NCBI RefSeq assembly: GCF_004118675.1 | Contig: NZ_SDHZ01000001.1 | Span: 1,922,001 to 1,986,000, forward strand | Direction of reading: 5' to 3' | DNA length: 64,000 nt | DNA from: Filimonas effusa | GTDB lineage: Bacteria; Bacteroidota; Bacteroidia; Chitinophagales; Chitinophagaceae | Part shown: positions 28,777 to 40,849 of the stretch, piece after piece | How positions within the stretch are numbered: the stretch's first letter is position 1 | Layout of the letters: each line of letters begins with the position of its first letter | Made by a program: the position numbers and the translations under genes | Notes under the pieces: model-generated | What the model was told of the DNA's origin: nothing | The model's database searches: none | The model's input: the letters and a program-made list of their open reading frames with translations, nothing else

Positions 28777-30531
28777 TTAGTTTATCCAACCAAAGTTTTG
28801 CTCAAGCGACGGGTTCATTACAATGTCACTTAACGGAATAGGCCAGGTATAAATGTAATCGGCTTTAAATGAGTAACTGGCTACATTTCCACCCCAGACC
28901 TGCTTGCGGCCGTTGCCTGTAAAAAAGACATTATCTTTCCAGGCGCCCCAACGCAACTCGTCAAAATAAGTAACACCCTCTATCGGAAATTCTACCCTGC
29001 GCTCATTGCGTATTCTGATGCGCATATCATCCTTGCCTGTTACGGTTGTTGCGGCATTTGAATTAAGCAAAGCCACCCCTGCTCTCCCACGCACCTGGTT
29101 AACCAGATCAATGGCATCGTTGGTAAGGCCTTGTTCGTTCAGGGCCTCAGCCCACATTAAAAGCACATCGGCATAACGGATAAGCGGTGCATCGACCGGC
29201 GCATAATCACGGCTGATGATTTCAGATGTTCCGGTGGCCACAAACTTTCTGTACATATAATAAAAAAAGTTTTGGGTATCGGTTTGGAAATCGCCGTTTA
29301 CAAGCGCCTGGGCACGGTAAGGCCATCGCAGGTACGATGTAGTGGGCGTAGTAGTATTGCTGTAAGCTCCGTCGAACGCAGCATAAGGTGTAATTACGGT
29401 GGCCTGCAGGCGTGGATCGCGGTTTACATAAGCCTGCTTAATGCGGGCCTCGTTACCATTGGGCAAATACAGGCTCATTTCCGCGCCGCGGTTTTTAGCT
29501 GCCGTGATTTCTCCGGCTGTTAGATTATCCCTTAGAAAATAAACCTCTCTTTTTGCCGGAGTGAGACTCGTATATCCGGGGAGCACAGCATCCCAGTTAA
29601 ATCTGGAACCGTCTCTGTTTTCGTACAGATCCACCAGGTTGGGCGATGGCATAAAATAATTCCAGGCAAAGCCCTGGGCCGAACGGCTTGCCACAAAAAC
29701 CTGAAACGAACCGCCGGCGTTGGGCTGACTAATATTCTGAATAGAAAATATCATTTCAGAACATCTTTCGTTGGCAGTAGTAAACAAAGTAGAATAATCG
29801 TTAAACAACGCGTATCCGGCTTTCTTTACTTCATTAAAATCGGCGGCTGCCAGATCCCATTTTTTCAGATACATATATGCCTTCCCGCGAAGCGCATAGG
29901 CTGCCCCTTTTGTTACATGGCCGTAATCTGCATTTCCGGACGCATAAATTGCCGGCAGGTTTGCTTCATTGATGCAATCTGTTAAGTCGGTAATTACCTG
30001 GTTCCATACCTGAGCTTCGGTAGAACGGGCTTTTGTGGCTTGTGCTGGTGTGAAAGGCTCCAGATAAATAGGAACGCCCTTATATAGTTGATTCAGTCGT
30101 GAGTAGAAATACGCCCTGAGGAACTTGCATTCGGCGATATAGCGTGCTTTTTTGGCTGCCGGAGAAGGTGATTTTTCCGGAATGTTCTTTATCGCATCAT
30201 TAGCGCGCTGAATACCTTCGTAAAAGTTTTTCCAGAAGGTAGAAAACACGCCGTCGCCGGCAGTAATGGTACCGTTAAGCAGCGGTTCATCAAACCGGCT
30301 TTGAGTGGTAGAACTAAACCTGTCTAACGCATATATTTCAAAATAAAAACCATTACTGCTATTGCCCATTCCCAGTCTTAACCCATTGTAAACACCCGCC
30401 ACTCCCAGATCAGTTAAATTATCTGATGTCCACATGGTGGCAGAAGAAACAGCAGAATAGGGGGTTCTATCAAGATAATTCTTTTGGCACGCGGTTAAAA
30501 GCAATGCACAAAAAATAAATATTTTTCCCAT
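28777..30531 (-). CDS. SusD/RagB-like glycan-binding lipoprotein (second locus)
   Basis: Outer-membrane surface lipoprotein of 584 residues. Lipobox LLTAC puts the lipidated cysteine at residue 15 (MGKIFIFCALLLTAC). The SusD_3-like start (SSATMWTSDNLTDLGVAGVY), the YIAECKFLRAYFYSRLNQLY motif and the C-terminal NERRVEFPIEGVTYFDELRW are typical of RagB/SusD. It follows SusC by 17 bases and pairs with it for substrate capture. Confidence 0.94.
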   Translation of the reverse strand: MGKIFIFCALLLTACQKNYLDRTPYSAVSSATMWTSDNLTDLGVAGVYNGLRLGMGNSSNGFYFEIYALDRFSSTTQSRFDEPLLNGTITAGDGVFSTFWKNFYEGIQRANDAIKNIPEKSPSPAAKKARYIAECKFLRAYFYSRLNQLYKGVPIYLEPFTPAQATKARSTEAQVWNQVITDLTDCINEANLPAIYASGNADYGHVTKGAAYALRGKAYMYLKKWDLAAADFNEVKKAGYALFNDYSTLFTTANERCSEMIFSIQNISQPNAGGSFQVFVASRSAQGFAWNYFMPSPNLVDLYENRDGSRFNWDAVLPGYTSLTPAKREVYFLRDNLTAGEITAAKNRGAEMSLYLPNGNEARIKQAYVNRDPRLQATVITPYAAFDGAYSNTTTPTTSYLRWPYRAQALVNGDFQTDTQNFFYYMYRKFVATGTSEIISRDYAPVDAPLIRYADVLLMWAEALNEQGLTNDAIDLVNQVRGRAGVALLNSNAATTVTGKDDMRIRIRNERRVEFPIEGVTYFDELRWGAWKDNVFFTGNGRKQVWGGNVASYSFKADYIYTWPIPLSDIVMNPSLEQNFGWIN

Positions 30532-30548
30532 AATATTTTATTAAAGAA

Positions 30549-33500
30549 TCAAAATGTAACGTTTAAGCCTAAAGTGAATTGCCGCATGGTTGGATATCCC
30601 AGACTGGGGCCTATTTCAGGATCAAGTCCCGGATATTTGGTAATAGTTAGCAGGTTTTCGCCGCCGGCAAAAATCCTGATATTGCTTAACCCCACCTTTT
30701 TTAATTGACTGGCCGATACCGTATAGCCAATCTGGAGGTTTTTTAGTTTAAGATAAGAGGCATTGTACAAAAAGAAATCGCTGGCATATGTATTCTGCGG
30801 GTCAGTCACCTTTAACCTCGGGAACTTGCCGTTAATATTATTGGCAGGATCGGCAGGATTGGCTTCGTTATAGTAATACCTGCTATCTGCTACCAAAGAA
30901 GGTACAGCCTTGCCCAACCCTACGATGGATTGATTTAAGTAAAGCGCATTCCAGTAATAAAACATGCCCAGGCTGCCTGCCCATATCATAGACATATCAA
31001 ACCCCTTGTATGATAAGTTGGCGCTTAAGCCATAGTTCCATTTGGGATTAGCCGATTTACCGGTATAGTATTGGTCGCCGGCGTTACCATATATGCCATC
31101 CCCTTTTCTATCGGCATAAATTAAATCGCCATACCATATTTTGGTTTTATCAACACCGCCCGACGGTTGAAAAGTATAGCCCGCCGCTACCATCTTTTTC
31201 AACCATTCAAGGTCCTGCGGCGTTCGTATCATTCCATCTTTGGGGCCGCCATCTTTGTTAACCGTACCATCAGATTTGTTATAGCTTCCATCGCCTTTAT
31301 ATACCTGGAACAGGAAAATTGAATTGATGGGGTATCCTTTGGTAATTTGACTCGGCCCGTTAGTGACTGTACCGGAATATTGTATAACAGAATTGGTATT
31401 ATAAGCAATATTGCCTTTAACATTATATCTTAAAGCACCGGCCCTTACATTATAGCTTAACGTAAGTTCAACACCCTTTTTTAACACGCCGGCGAGGTTT
31501 AAGGTAGGCGCTGCACTGGTACCTGCAATATTCGGTATTTGTGGTACGGCCAGAATATCTTCCGTTTTGCCGCGGTACACATCAATTTCAAAAGAAAGCG
31601 CATCTCTCAGCAGGGTTCCATCCAGGCCAAGGTTGATGGTGGTAGTGGTTTCCCAAAGCAATCCCGGATTAGGGAATTTGGTTTGCACCAAACCATTTCC
31701 CAGCTGGCCGTTAAATGAATAAGGCACCGAATTATAAGTTGCCTGGTAATCGTAATTTCCCTGCGAAGCATTGTTGCCCGTTCTACCCCAAGATCCCCTG
31801 ATCTTCAGATTACTCACATACCTGTTAATGCCTTTCATGAAACGCTCAGAGGAAATTTTGTAGCCGCCGGAAAAGGAAGGAAATAATCCCCAACGGTTCT
31901 TCGACGAAAACCTGGAAGATCCATCATTACGCACTACGGCCTGAAAAAGATAGCGATCTTTAAATGTATAATTCAACTGGCCGAAATAAGAACGCATGGC
32001 GTAATCATTTTCGTCACCTGTTGCGCCAATTAGGGTAGTTCCGGCATTTAGGGTGGTTAAGCTTGGATCCAGAAGTCCCTGTTTCGTAGCATTAAAACTA
32101 TAGGTATTAAAATATTGCTGATTGTAGCCCGCTAATGTACTTATACTGTGGTGTCCCGCCACTACGGTTTGATAGCGCAATACCGCATCCAGAATAACGT
32201 TGTAGCTTTTTGCAAAAGAGTAAAGCGTTGTTAGCTGACCTGGGGCAACCGGCGCAGTACCCACAATGCCGGTTGCAAAATTTACTTTGGAATAAGGCTG
32301 CGTATATAAACGTCCCTCCGTACTTGAATTATCGTAATGCGCTTTTGTTTCGAAGGTTAAACCTTTAACAATATTGAGGTTGGCAAAAACCGTAGTATTA
32401 ATACGCGACAACCTGTTTGCTCCTCCCTGGCTATACAACCACGAAAGCGGGTTATTGGCCGTAGCCGATTCTTCTGCGGCAGCAGGGAAACCATAGTTGC
32501 CATTATAATATGGGTAAATACCCGGAACACTCGATGTGAGGTATGCGAACGCGGTGGGCAGGTCATTCACGCCAAACTTCTGAACATCGCCGAAAGTTTG
32601 CGTTCCTACAGTAAGAATCTTTGCAATTTTTGTTTGCAGGTTCACACGCAGGCCGTAGCGATTGGCGCCTGTATTTACAATGGTGCCAGGGTTTTTAAGG
32701 TATTGTAAGGATAGCAGATATTGCGAGTTTTCATTCCCGCCGTTCAATGCAAGGTTATGGTTTTGCATAGGTGTGGTTACGCTAAATAATTCTTTTCCCC
32801 AATTGGTATTGGGATAGGCAATATGGTTAGGCACCCCGTTAGCATTCAAGTCATCCGGGTTGGCAGCGGCATTACGCCATAAATCCATGGTAGCTTCTGT
32901 ATACACCCTGGCCTGTCCTATATTGGTGTAGCCTTCGTTAACCAATTGCATAGCCCGCACATAATCTGATACAAATTCAGGGACGTTATTGGGCTTTGAT
33001 CTTGAAATGAGCGTACTGTAACGTACCGTCGTTTTATTTCTGGTACCTTTTTTTGTAGTAATTAAAATAACCCCGTTCGACGCAAGAGAACCGTAAATAG
33101 CAGCCGTTGCGGCATCTTTTAAAACCGAAATACTCTCCACGTCATTTGGGTTTACGGCATCCATTGAGCCCACAATACCATCTATTACCACCAGCGGCGC
33201 GGTGTTATTGGTAGTACCCAGGCCACGAATGTTAATGCTCGCACCATCATAACCCGGCCTGCCGGTACTTTGGCGCACATAAACACCTGATGCCAGGCCC
33301 GCTAATGCTGTTGACAGGTTTGTAACCGGCCGGTTCTCTAACTCCCGCCCATCAACCGTGGCCACCGCCCCAATTACATTTACACGCTTTTGAACACTGT
33401 AGCCCACTACAATTACATCGTTCAGGTTTCCTAATGATTGCTTCAAATTCACATTGATTAAAGCAGTCTTTCCAACTGTCACCTCCAGATTTTCGTAGCC

Positions 33501-34052
33501 CACAAAACTAAAAACCAACTCTGTACCTTCTTTAGGTACGCTTAATGTATACGTACCGTTGAGATTGGTGGTTACGGCTATAGCGGTGCCCTTTATTTTT
33601 ATAGTCACGCCGGCCAGCGGATCACCTGTTCTTTCATCTGCCACCTTGCCCGAAATTTTTATGGGTGCAGGTAGTTCGAATGGCGCCGCAACGGCTTTTG
33701 ATACCGCCGCACTAATGGCCACCACATCGCCGGAGGCATCGAACGTCAGTTGTAAAGGTGTAAGTATCTGACTCAAGGCTTCGGATAGCGGCCTGTTTTG
33801 CACATAAACGGAAACCGTCTTTTTAACATCTATCAGTTGATCGCCGTATACGAAATTAACGTGGTACTCATCCTGGAATAATTTAAGCACCGCGCCCAAC
33901 TCCATCCCTGATACGTTGATAGAAATTTCCTTATTAAGGATAGCCTGCGCTTTCCCGTCGTAAGCCATGGCATGACCAAGAAGCGTGAAAATTATGGTTA
34001 ACTGTAAAAACGTAATTCTCATAATTTTTAGCAGTAAGTATTTATATTTCAT
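30549..34052 (-). CDS. SusC-like TonB-dependent transporter with STN signalling domain
   Basis: 1167 residues. After the signal peptide (about 1-30, LTIIFTLLGHAMA) comes a secretin/TonB short N-terminal (STN) domain (about 40-112: ISINVSGMELGAVLKLFQDE), the part of sigma-regulator transporters that contacts the FecR anti-sigma factor. Next are a carboxypeptidase-D-like domain (about 132-208), the TonB box/plug (NDVIVVGYSVQKRVNVIGAV; NGVILITTKKG) and a barrel ending LGLNVTF. It is encoded 217 bases after FecR; that spacer can hold a separate promoter for the transport/enzyme genes. Substrate binding should trigger ECF-sigma release and self-amplified expression. Confidence 0.95.
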   Translation of the reverse strand: MKYKYLLLKIMRITFLQLTIIFTLLGHAMAYDGKAQAILNKEISINVSGMELGAVLKLFQDEYHVNFVYGDQLIDVKKTVSVYVQNRPLSEALSQILTPLQLTFDASGDVVAISAAVSKAVAAPFELPAPIKISGKVADERTGDPLAGVTIKIKGTAIAVTTNLNGTYTLSVPKEGTELVFSFVGYENLEVTVGKTALINVNLKQSLGNLNDVIVVGYSVQKRVNVIGAVATVDGRELENRPVTNLSTALAGLASGVYVRQSTGRPGYDGASINIRGLGTTNNTAPLVVIDGIVGSMDAVNPNDVESISVLKDAATAAIYGSLASNGVILITTKKGTRNKTTVRYSTLISRSKPNNVPEFVSDYVRAMQLVNEGYTNIGQARVYTEATMDLWRNAAANPDDLNANGVPNHIAYPNTNWGKELFSVTTPMQNHNLALNGGNENSQYLLSLQYLKNPGTIVNTGANRYGLRVNLQTKIAKILTVGTQTFGDVQKFGVNDLPTAFAYLTSSVPGIYPYYNGNYGFPAAAEESATANNPLSWLYSQGGANRLSRINTTVFANLNIVKGLTFETKAHYDNSSTEGRLYTQPYSKVNFATGIVGTAPVAPGQLTTLYSFAKSYNVILDAVLRYQTVVAGHHSISTLAGYNQQYFNTYSFNATKQGLLDPSLTTLNAGTTLIGATGDENDYAMRSYFGQLNYTFKDRYLFQAVVRNDGSSRFSSKNRWGLFPSFSGGYKISSERFMKGINRYVSNLKIRGSWGRTGNNASQGNYDYQATYNSVPYSFNGQLGNGLVQTKFPNPGLLWETTTTINLGLDGTLLRDALSFEIDVYRGKTEDILAVPQIPNIAGTSAAPTLNLAGVLKKGVELTLSYNVRAGALRYNVKGNIAYNTNSVIQYSGTVTNGPSQITKGYPINSIFLFQVYKGDGSYNKSDGTVNKDGGPKDGMIRTPQDLEWLKKMVAAGYTFQPSGGVDKTKIWYGDLIYADRKGDGIYGNAGDQYYTGKSANPKWNYGLSANLSYKGFDMSMIWAGSLGMFYYWNALYLNQSIVGLGKAVPSLVADSRYYYNEANPADPANNINGKFPRLKVTDPQNTYASDFFLYNASYLKLKNLQIGYTVSASQLKKVGLSNIRIFAGGENLLTITKYPGLDPEIGPSLGYPTMRQFTLGLNVTF

Positions 34053-34269
34053 AATTTTGGCAAGAGTTATTACTGGTTTAATAATTCAACAAAAAGCCCT
34101 TCACGCGTCCTTGCAAAAGGTTGTGTTAAATGATTACGAAGCATTTATGGGCTTTAAAAACCAATCGGCGGTACGGCAAATACCGTCGATTTTCTTTTTA
34201 TTTACTGCTATGTAATTTTTCTTTTCATATGGCGTGTTTAATAATTGTAGTGTTAAAGTGGATGAGTAA

Positions 34270-35334
34270 TCAGTTTTTCCGGATAGTTATTTCGTGATTG
34301 TTAAAACTGCAGGTGGCGCCAACCGCTTTGCAAAGCAATTTCACTTTTTCGTCTAAAGGCAGGTCAGACAATGATGCCGTAACGGTTAATTGATCGAACT
34401 GCCTGCTGTTATAAGTAATCTTTACATGGTAAGCAGCCTCCAGCTTCTCAATCACCTCGGGAATGGTAGCCTTATTAAATGAAAACTCCTTTTGGGCCGT
34501 TTCTTTTGCCAGAAGCATAGTTGCGATAACGGTATCTTTCACCAACGCAACCTGTTCTCTTTCCAACACAACCTGCTGATGCGGCAACACCAGTACGCTG
34601 CGTTGTTCTGCCTTTGCTGCAGGTTGCTTTGTAAAAACCATCACCTTACCGGTGTTGACCACTACCTTAAAGCTTTTCTCTTTGGCAAAAGCCCTTACTC
34701 TAAAGCTGGTTCCCAGCACTTTGGTGACCATATCACCACTGTGCACTAAAAAAGGCTTTGCGGCATTTTCATGCACCTCAAAAAAAGCTTCGCCTTCAAG
34801 AAATACTTCGCGGGTGCTGTCTAAAAAAGCATTGGGATACCTTAAAGACGAATTGGGCTGAAGTACCGCCACGCTACCATCGGTCATACGAATCACGCGG
34901 CTTTGGCCCGATTTGTTGGTAAACGCTATCCATTGCAACGCAGCAGCTTTTGAGGTGAATTTTGGCTGATTATATTGTGTATAAAATAATAAAGCGCCTG
35001 CTGATACCACAAACAGTACCACTGCTACTTTTAACCAGTTCATAAACAATGGGCGTACAGGTCTGCGTTCTTCTGTTTCGTGGCGGTAACCGTACTCTTT
35101 TACAAATGTCATTACATCGTGTACGTCGGCATCAGTAACAGGTGGAGAAACAGGTTTTATACTGATGGCCAGCAATATTCTGCGGGCCTGATCTACATGA
35201 ACCTTCCTACCGGGAAAATCCGCTAGCCATTGTTCCCAAAAATCGTTTTCAACCGGGGTTGGGTGTAACACCCAGGCTATAAAAAAATCGTCCTGTAAAA
35301 AATCTTCTGCGTTGAAGTTTTTGTAGTCGTCCAT
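34270..35334 (-). CDS. FecR-type anti-sigma factor
   Basis: Single-pass inner-membrane protein of 354 residues linking the STN-containing SusC to the ECF sigma factor. Its cytoplasmic N-terminal region (about 1-95, sigma-binding) is followed by a transmembrane helix (WLKVAVVLFVVSAGALLFY, about 102-120), the FecR domain (SGQSRVIRMTDGSVAVLQPN; FLEGEAFFEVHENAAKPFLV; KVLGTSFRVRAF) and a C-terminal DUF4974 domain (KEFSFNKATIPEVIEKLEAA). The gene lies 83 bases after the sigma gene and directly upstream of SusC, the standard order for this signalling trio. Confidence 0.95.
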   Translation of the reverse strand: MDDYKNFNAEDFLQDDFFIAWVLHPTPVENDFWEQWLADFPGRKVHVDQARRILLAISIKPVSPPVTDADVHDVMTFVKEYGYRHETEERRPVRPLFMNWLKVAVVLFVVSAGALLFYTQYNQPKFTSKAAALQWIAFTNKSGQSRVIRMTDGSVAVLQPNSSLRYPNAFLDSTREVFLEGEAFFEVHENAAKPFLVHSGDMVTKVLGTSFRVRAFAKEKSFKVVVNTGKVMVFTKQPAAKAEQRSVLVLPHQQVVLEREQVALVKDTVIATMLLAKETAQKEFSFNKATIPEVIEKLEAAYHVKITYNSRQFDQLTVTASLSDLPLDEKVKLLCKAVGATCSFNNHEITIRKN

Positions 35335-35417
35335 GAAGCGTATAATTGGTTCTTGTAATGATAGAGGCTACTATCATCAAAAAATACCCTTCAAAATCAA
35401 AAAAGATAATTATATTT

Positions 35418-36020
35418 TTATCTAATTGATAGGCAAGCAATAAACACCAGCAAAAGCACCGTCCACTCACACCGGAAACTTTTATAGGCCTTTTGCAACA
35501 GGTTATTAACGGATTGTTTGCAGATATTCATGGTTTCTGATATCTGGTTGAGATCGAGGTTTTCAAAAAAGCGCAGATACATCACCTCCTGCTGACGCGG
35601 GGGGAGACCGTTTAAGATAGTCCGGATTTTTAAGCTCAGTTCCGCCAAGTCGGCATCCGCTATCAGCTTGGATTCAATAGTAAACTCAATCGAAAACCGG
35701 TGCCGGTTTTCTTCCAGTTCCTCGTTGGCCTTCCACAAAGCACTATCGTTAATAATGCGAAGCCGAACGCATTTAAATAAATATGCTTTAACGGCCTGTA
35801 CCGGATTCATACGGTCGCGCTTACGCCATAGGTCAAGAAAAACCTCCTGCACACAGTCTTTAGCCAGGTGCTTATCCTCACAAATGCGGTAACCATATGA
35901 AATTAAATGTTTGGAATACCGCCCCATTAAAATATTATAAGCATCCTGATTGCCGGCAAGATACAAATTCCATATTTCAGGATCTGTTTTTGAAGACAGT
36001 TCAATGGCAGTGGCAATCAT
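35418..36020 (-). CDS. ECF RNA polymerase sigma factor (Bacteroidota FecI-like)
   Basis: 200-residue extracytoplasmic-function sigma factor. Region 2 spans about 25-90 with the core-binding segment DCVQEVFLDLWRKRD, and region 4 about 130-185 with LPPRQQEVMYLRFFENLDLN and the helix-turn-helix ISETMNICKQSVNNLLQKA. A short hydrophobic tail (WTVLLLVFIACLSIR) follows, as is usual in this Bacteroidota group. It is the first gene of the operon that runs down to the lacI-type gene. Confidence 0.94.
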   Translation of the reverse strand: MIATAIELSSKTDPEIWNLYLAGNQDAYNILMGRYSKHLISYGYRICEDKHLAKDCVQEVFLDLWRKRDRMNPVQAVKAYLFKCVRLRIINDSALWKANEELEENRHRFSIEFTIESKLIADADLAELSLKIRTILNGLPPRQQEVMYLRFFENLDLNQISETMNICKQSVNNLLQKAYKSFRCEWTVLLLVFIACLSIR

Positions 36021-36070
36021 ATATAACTCGGTAACCAGTATTAAATTATACCCTTACAACAATAAAGGTA

Positions 36071-36101
36071 CAATTTAATACCTTCCGCGTTATTTGACAA
36101 G
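36071..36101 (-). promoter_or_regulatory. Candidate promoter of the ECF sigma gene
   Basis: On the minus strand CTTG (36101-36098) is followed after about 20 bases by TAAATTG (36077-36071), an imperfect version of the Bacteroidota TTTG / TAnnTTTG promoter, about 50 bases ahead of the sigma start. The remainder of the 195-bp gap to the GH31 stop shows nothing else clear. Confidence 0.3.
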
Positions 36102-36215
36102 TTTAACAAAAAATATTAGTTCTTTGAACCAAACATAAAACGACTTTCAGCTTACCTGTTTTTTTATCACATTACCTTAAAAAACCGGCGTACTGCCGCC
36201 GGCCGTAATGAGCAT

Positions 36216-38561
36216 TTAGTAAGTTACCTTTATTTGATAACTACGGTGCACGTCGGCATCGACCTCACATGCTAATACACCACGGCTCACGTTGTACTTC
36301 CACCCTTGTAACATTTTTCCGTTTACAACCACAGCGCGTGGCCTTACCGGATGATAAAATTCCAACTGATAAGTCCGGCGCCCGCGCATCCCCTGGTAGG
36401 CGCCGGCAACCGCGGCCATTGTAAAGTCGATAGATTTGCCTTGCTGATTACAGCTGAACCGGGTGCTGGCAATAGCTCCTGTTTCATAAGCATGGGTTTC
36501 ACCATCGTCTTCCAGTAACGTAAAATTACTTCTGCCATGCGGATATATCTTAAGCATAAGGGTATCAGGCGGTAGCGTATCAATGAACTGCGTCTTAGGC
36601 TGGTAGGGAATAATGGCCCCTGCTTTAATAAAAAGCGGACCGCCCGCGTACTCAGGCCACTTACACGATACCTGCTGGTTGCCTGTATATGTTTTATTAG
36701 TCCAGAAATCAATCCAGGTTCCCTCCGGCAGATCAATAGTATCCGTGAAAGCTGCGATTAAGAAATTTTCGCCAAACAGGTATTGCTTTTGGGCATTGGC
36801 CAGCTTTTCGTTATGAGGGTATATTAACGGCATGGGGCGTGCCATGGGCATCCCGTTTTGGGCAGCCAGCAGCGCATACGAATAAATGTAGGGATTCAAC
36901 TGGTAGCGCAATTGATCGTAAAAGCGGAAAGCGGCTTTATCCTTTTCGCTAAAATAAAATGGATACACTGTATAAGCCCAGCTATTCAACTGTACCCATG
37001 GCAGAAAAAAACCCATGTGCATACCAGGAATCAGCGGGTCCACTTCGTCCAGCACATCGCATGAGATATTGCTGTTACCACTCATGCCCAGGTTAAACAG
37101 ATCTACCATTGTGGCTGCCGTGCCGCCATTATCGCCCAGCGTGCAAGCGCCGTAATGCTGTACACCTGCATAACCGCCGCAATAATGCTGAAAACTGCGC
37201 TTACCCGTATGTTTCAGTAAAGTTTGCTGCAGGTTTTTTAACAGCAAAGTCTGGTTAAGCATGTGCATCTCATCATCACCGCGCCCATTGTAATAAGCTC
37301 TTTCAGGATGCTGATCAAGCGTTCGGGCCGGGTCGAGCTTAAAGCCGCTGACACCCTGGTCTACGAACTTCGTAAGGTGGTTAAACCAATGCTCCTTACC
37401 CGAGGGCAGCTTATGTTCACTAACCTTCAGCCGGTCTTCCTCTTCAATAGAAAAATCATGGTCGACACACATCCAAAGCGCCACTTTATAACCCATGTTA
37501 TTCAGCCGGCGAATAAACAACGCCCTGCGGTTATTCGTCCACGGTAACTGGGCTACAAACTTGTCTTTATTCCAGTCTTTACCAGTGCTAAAATCATAAT
37601 ACTTAGCCATCCACTGCGGCTCAAGCCAGTAAATATCGCAGGGGATCTGTTCCTGGCGGAAACGGTAGGCATTGTCAAGCACATTAAACTGGTTTTCCAT
37701 ATTATTACTACCAAAGGCCAAACCGTAGGCCCAGCGTGGCAATACGTAGCTTTTGCCGGTGAAGTTGGTGTACTGATTCAGCAAATCCTGCATATTATTA
37801 CCTGCAAATAAAAAATAGTCGGCCTGTTGCTGATTGGGCTCATAAACATACATTTTATCATTGTTAAACCGGCCTACATCAAAAAAGTGCAGGCGGGTGG
37901 TATTGTAAAACAACCCCCAGCCTTTGGTAGACATAATATAAGGTATCGGCGATTCAGAATGCTGATACTGCACCCACATACGGATGGCGTGCCCCCGGTG
38001 CTGTATTCCCTCCCTGCTGGCATTACCTAAGCCGTAAAACCGTTCGCCTTTTTTAAGGCTAATACTCAATACTATATTATCATCGTTTTTTACAATGGAG
38101 GTAACGGCTTGCTTTGAAGCGCTGTCGCCTATAATACCTGTGCTCATTAGCGTATGGCCAAAGTGTTTTGTCAACGATTCGTCCAGGCCCCGTGAAAGCT
38201 CATTCTTTTGCACCGTTGTCCGGATGGTATCGACCAGATTATCGGTTTCGTTTTTACGTTTTAAAAGAACAGAACCATCAGCAAGGACCATTCTAACAAT
38301 CACACTTGCCGTTTCAATAATCAATTGACCATTATCCGTGTATTTTTGATAAGCAACCGGCGGCCATTGGGTTTTGATCACGCCATACCGCTCCATGAGC
38401 GATTCATTGTCTTTTTCGGTTTTACTGACTCTTATCCGGATTAACGACGGGGTATAAACATCAATAGTGACGTAGTTACCATTTTGTAACTTAACACGTT
38501 CGGCAGCATAGGTAACCTGCGCAACAAATGCCAGCAAAAACAATGGAACAAATGCTTTCAT
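36216..38561 (-). CDS. GH31 family alpha-glycosidase with atypical catalytic motif
   Basis: Exported retaining alpha-glycosidase, possibly alpha-xylosidase or alpha-glucosidase. I start it at 38561 (MKAFVPLFLLAFVAQVTYAA), giving a signal peptide and 781 residues; the longer frame adds 41 non-homologous residues. In order: N-terminal beta-sandwich (about 22-270, with KKGERFYGLGNASREG), (beta/alpha)8 barrel (about 275-600), proximal and distal C-terminal beta domains including a DUF5110-like end. The expected nucleophile motif reads GVSGFKLDPART (Asp410), not the common WxDMNE type, and LGDNGG (about 475) may carry the acid/base. SGNSNISCDVLDE replaces the usual SGxPxxGxDIGGF. Specificity therefore probably differs from classic alpha-glucosidases. 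Confidence 0.85.
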   Translation of the reverse strand: MKAFVPLFLLAFVAQVTYAAERVKLQNGNYVTIDVYTPSLIRIRVSKTEKDNESLMERYGVIKTQWPPVAYQKYTDNGQLIIETASVIVRMVLADGSVLLKRKNETDNLVDTIRTTVQKNELSRGLDESLTKHFGHTLMSTGIIGDSASKQAVTSIVKNDDNIVLSISLKKGERFYGLGNASREGIQHRGHAIRMWVQYQHSESPIPYIMSTKGWGLFYNTTRLHFFDVGRFNNDKMYVYEPNQQQADYFLFAGNNMQDLLNQYTNFTGKSYVLPRWAYGLAFGSNNMENQFNVLDNAYRFRQEQIPCDIYWLEPQWMAKYYDFSTGKDWNKDKFVAQLPWTNNRRALFIRRLNNMGYKVALWMCVDHDFSIEEEDRLKVSEHKLPSGKEHWFNHLTKFVDQGVSGFKLDPARTLDQHPERAYYNGRGDDEMHMLNQTLLLKNLQQTLLKHTGKRSFQHYCGGYAGVQHYGACTLGDNGGTAATMVDLFNLGMSGNSNISCDVLDEVDPLIPGMHMGFFLPWVQLNSWAYTVYPFYFSEKDKAAFRFYDQLRYQLNPYIYSYALLAAQNGMPMARPMPLIYPHNEKLANAQKQYLFGENFLIAAFTDTIDLPEGTWIDFWTNKTYTGNQQVSCKWPEYAGGPLFIKAGAIIPYQPKTQFIDTLPPDTLMLKIYPHGRSNFTLLEDDGETHAYETGAIASTRFSCNQQGKSIDFTMAAVAGAYQGMRGRRTYQLEFYHPVRPRAVVVNGKMLQGWKYNVSRGVLACEVDADVHRSYQIKVTY

Positions 38562-38648
38562 GTCGGCGAAATCTATTTGATGAATAATATAATGCGCAAA
38601 AAAAGCGCTCTTTATTGAAAACCGGCGGTAATCAGTTATGCTAAAAAA

Positions 38649-38685
38649 AACGGGACGGCTCCCGTTTTGTGGGAGCCGTCCCATT
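38649..38685. repeat. 15-bp-arm hairpin repeat, copy 1 (terminator of the beta-helix gene)
   Basis: AACGGGACGGCTCCC (38649-38663), loop GTTTTGT, then GGGAGCCGTCCCATT (38671-38685). It sits 15 bases beyond the stop of the minus-strand beta-helix gene; downstream on that strand the arm is followed by a run of eight T residues (the A-run at 38643-38650), so it fits an intrinsic terminator. A second copy lies at 40740-40776. Confidence 0.75.
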
Positions 38686-38700
38686 AACCTGAGTCATCTT

Positions 38701-40656
<1,956 letters not shown>

Positions 40657-40739
40657 TCATGAATAAAGTTAAAACAGAGTATTGCTCTCAAAATAACAGC
40701 ATTCGAGAGATAACGTTGTATTGATACACAAAATATCAT

Positions 40740-40776
40740 AACGGGACGGCTCCCGCTGTATGGGAGCGGTCCCGTT
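40740..40776. repeat. 15-bp-arm hairpin repeat, copy 2
   Basis: AACGGGACGGCTCCC (40740-40754), loop GCTGTAT, then GGGAGCGGTCCCGTT (40762-40776), with one mismatch in the stem. The left arm is identical to copy 1 at 38649. It lies between two divergent gene starts (40644 and 40850), where no transcript should end, so its role there is not explained by termination of a known gene. Confidence 0.7.
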
Positions 40777-40849
40777 ATAACAAATGCGATACCTGCATTC
40801 ACCGCGGGTCACAGGATGCCCTATTTTAGTAATCTATACACGGAGCATG

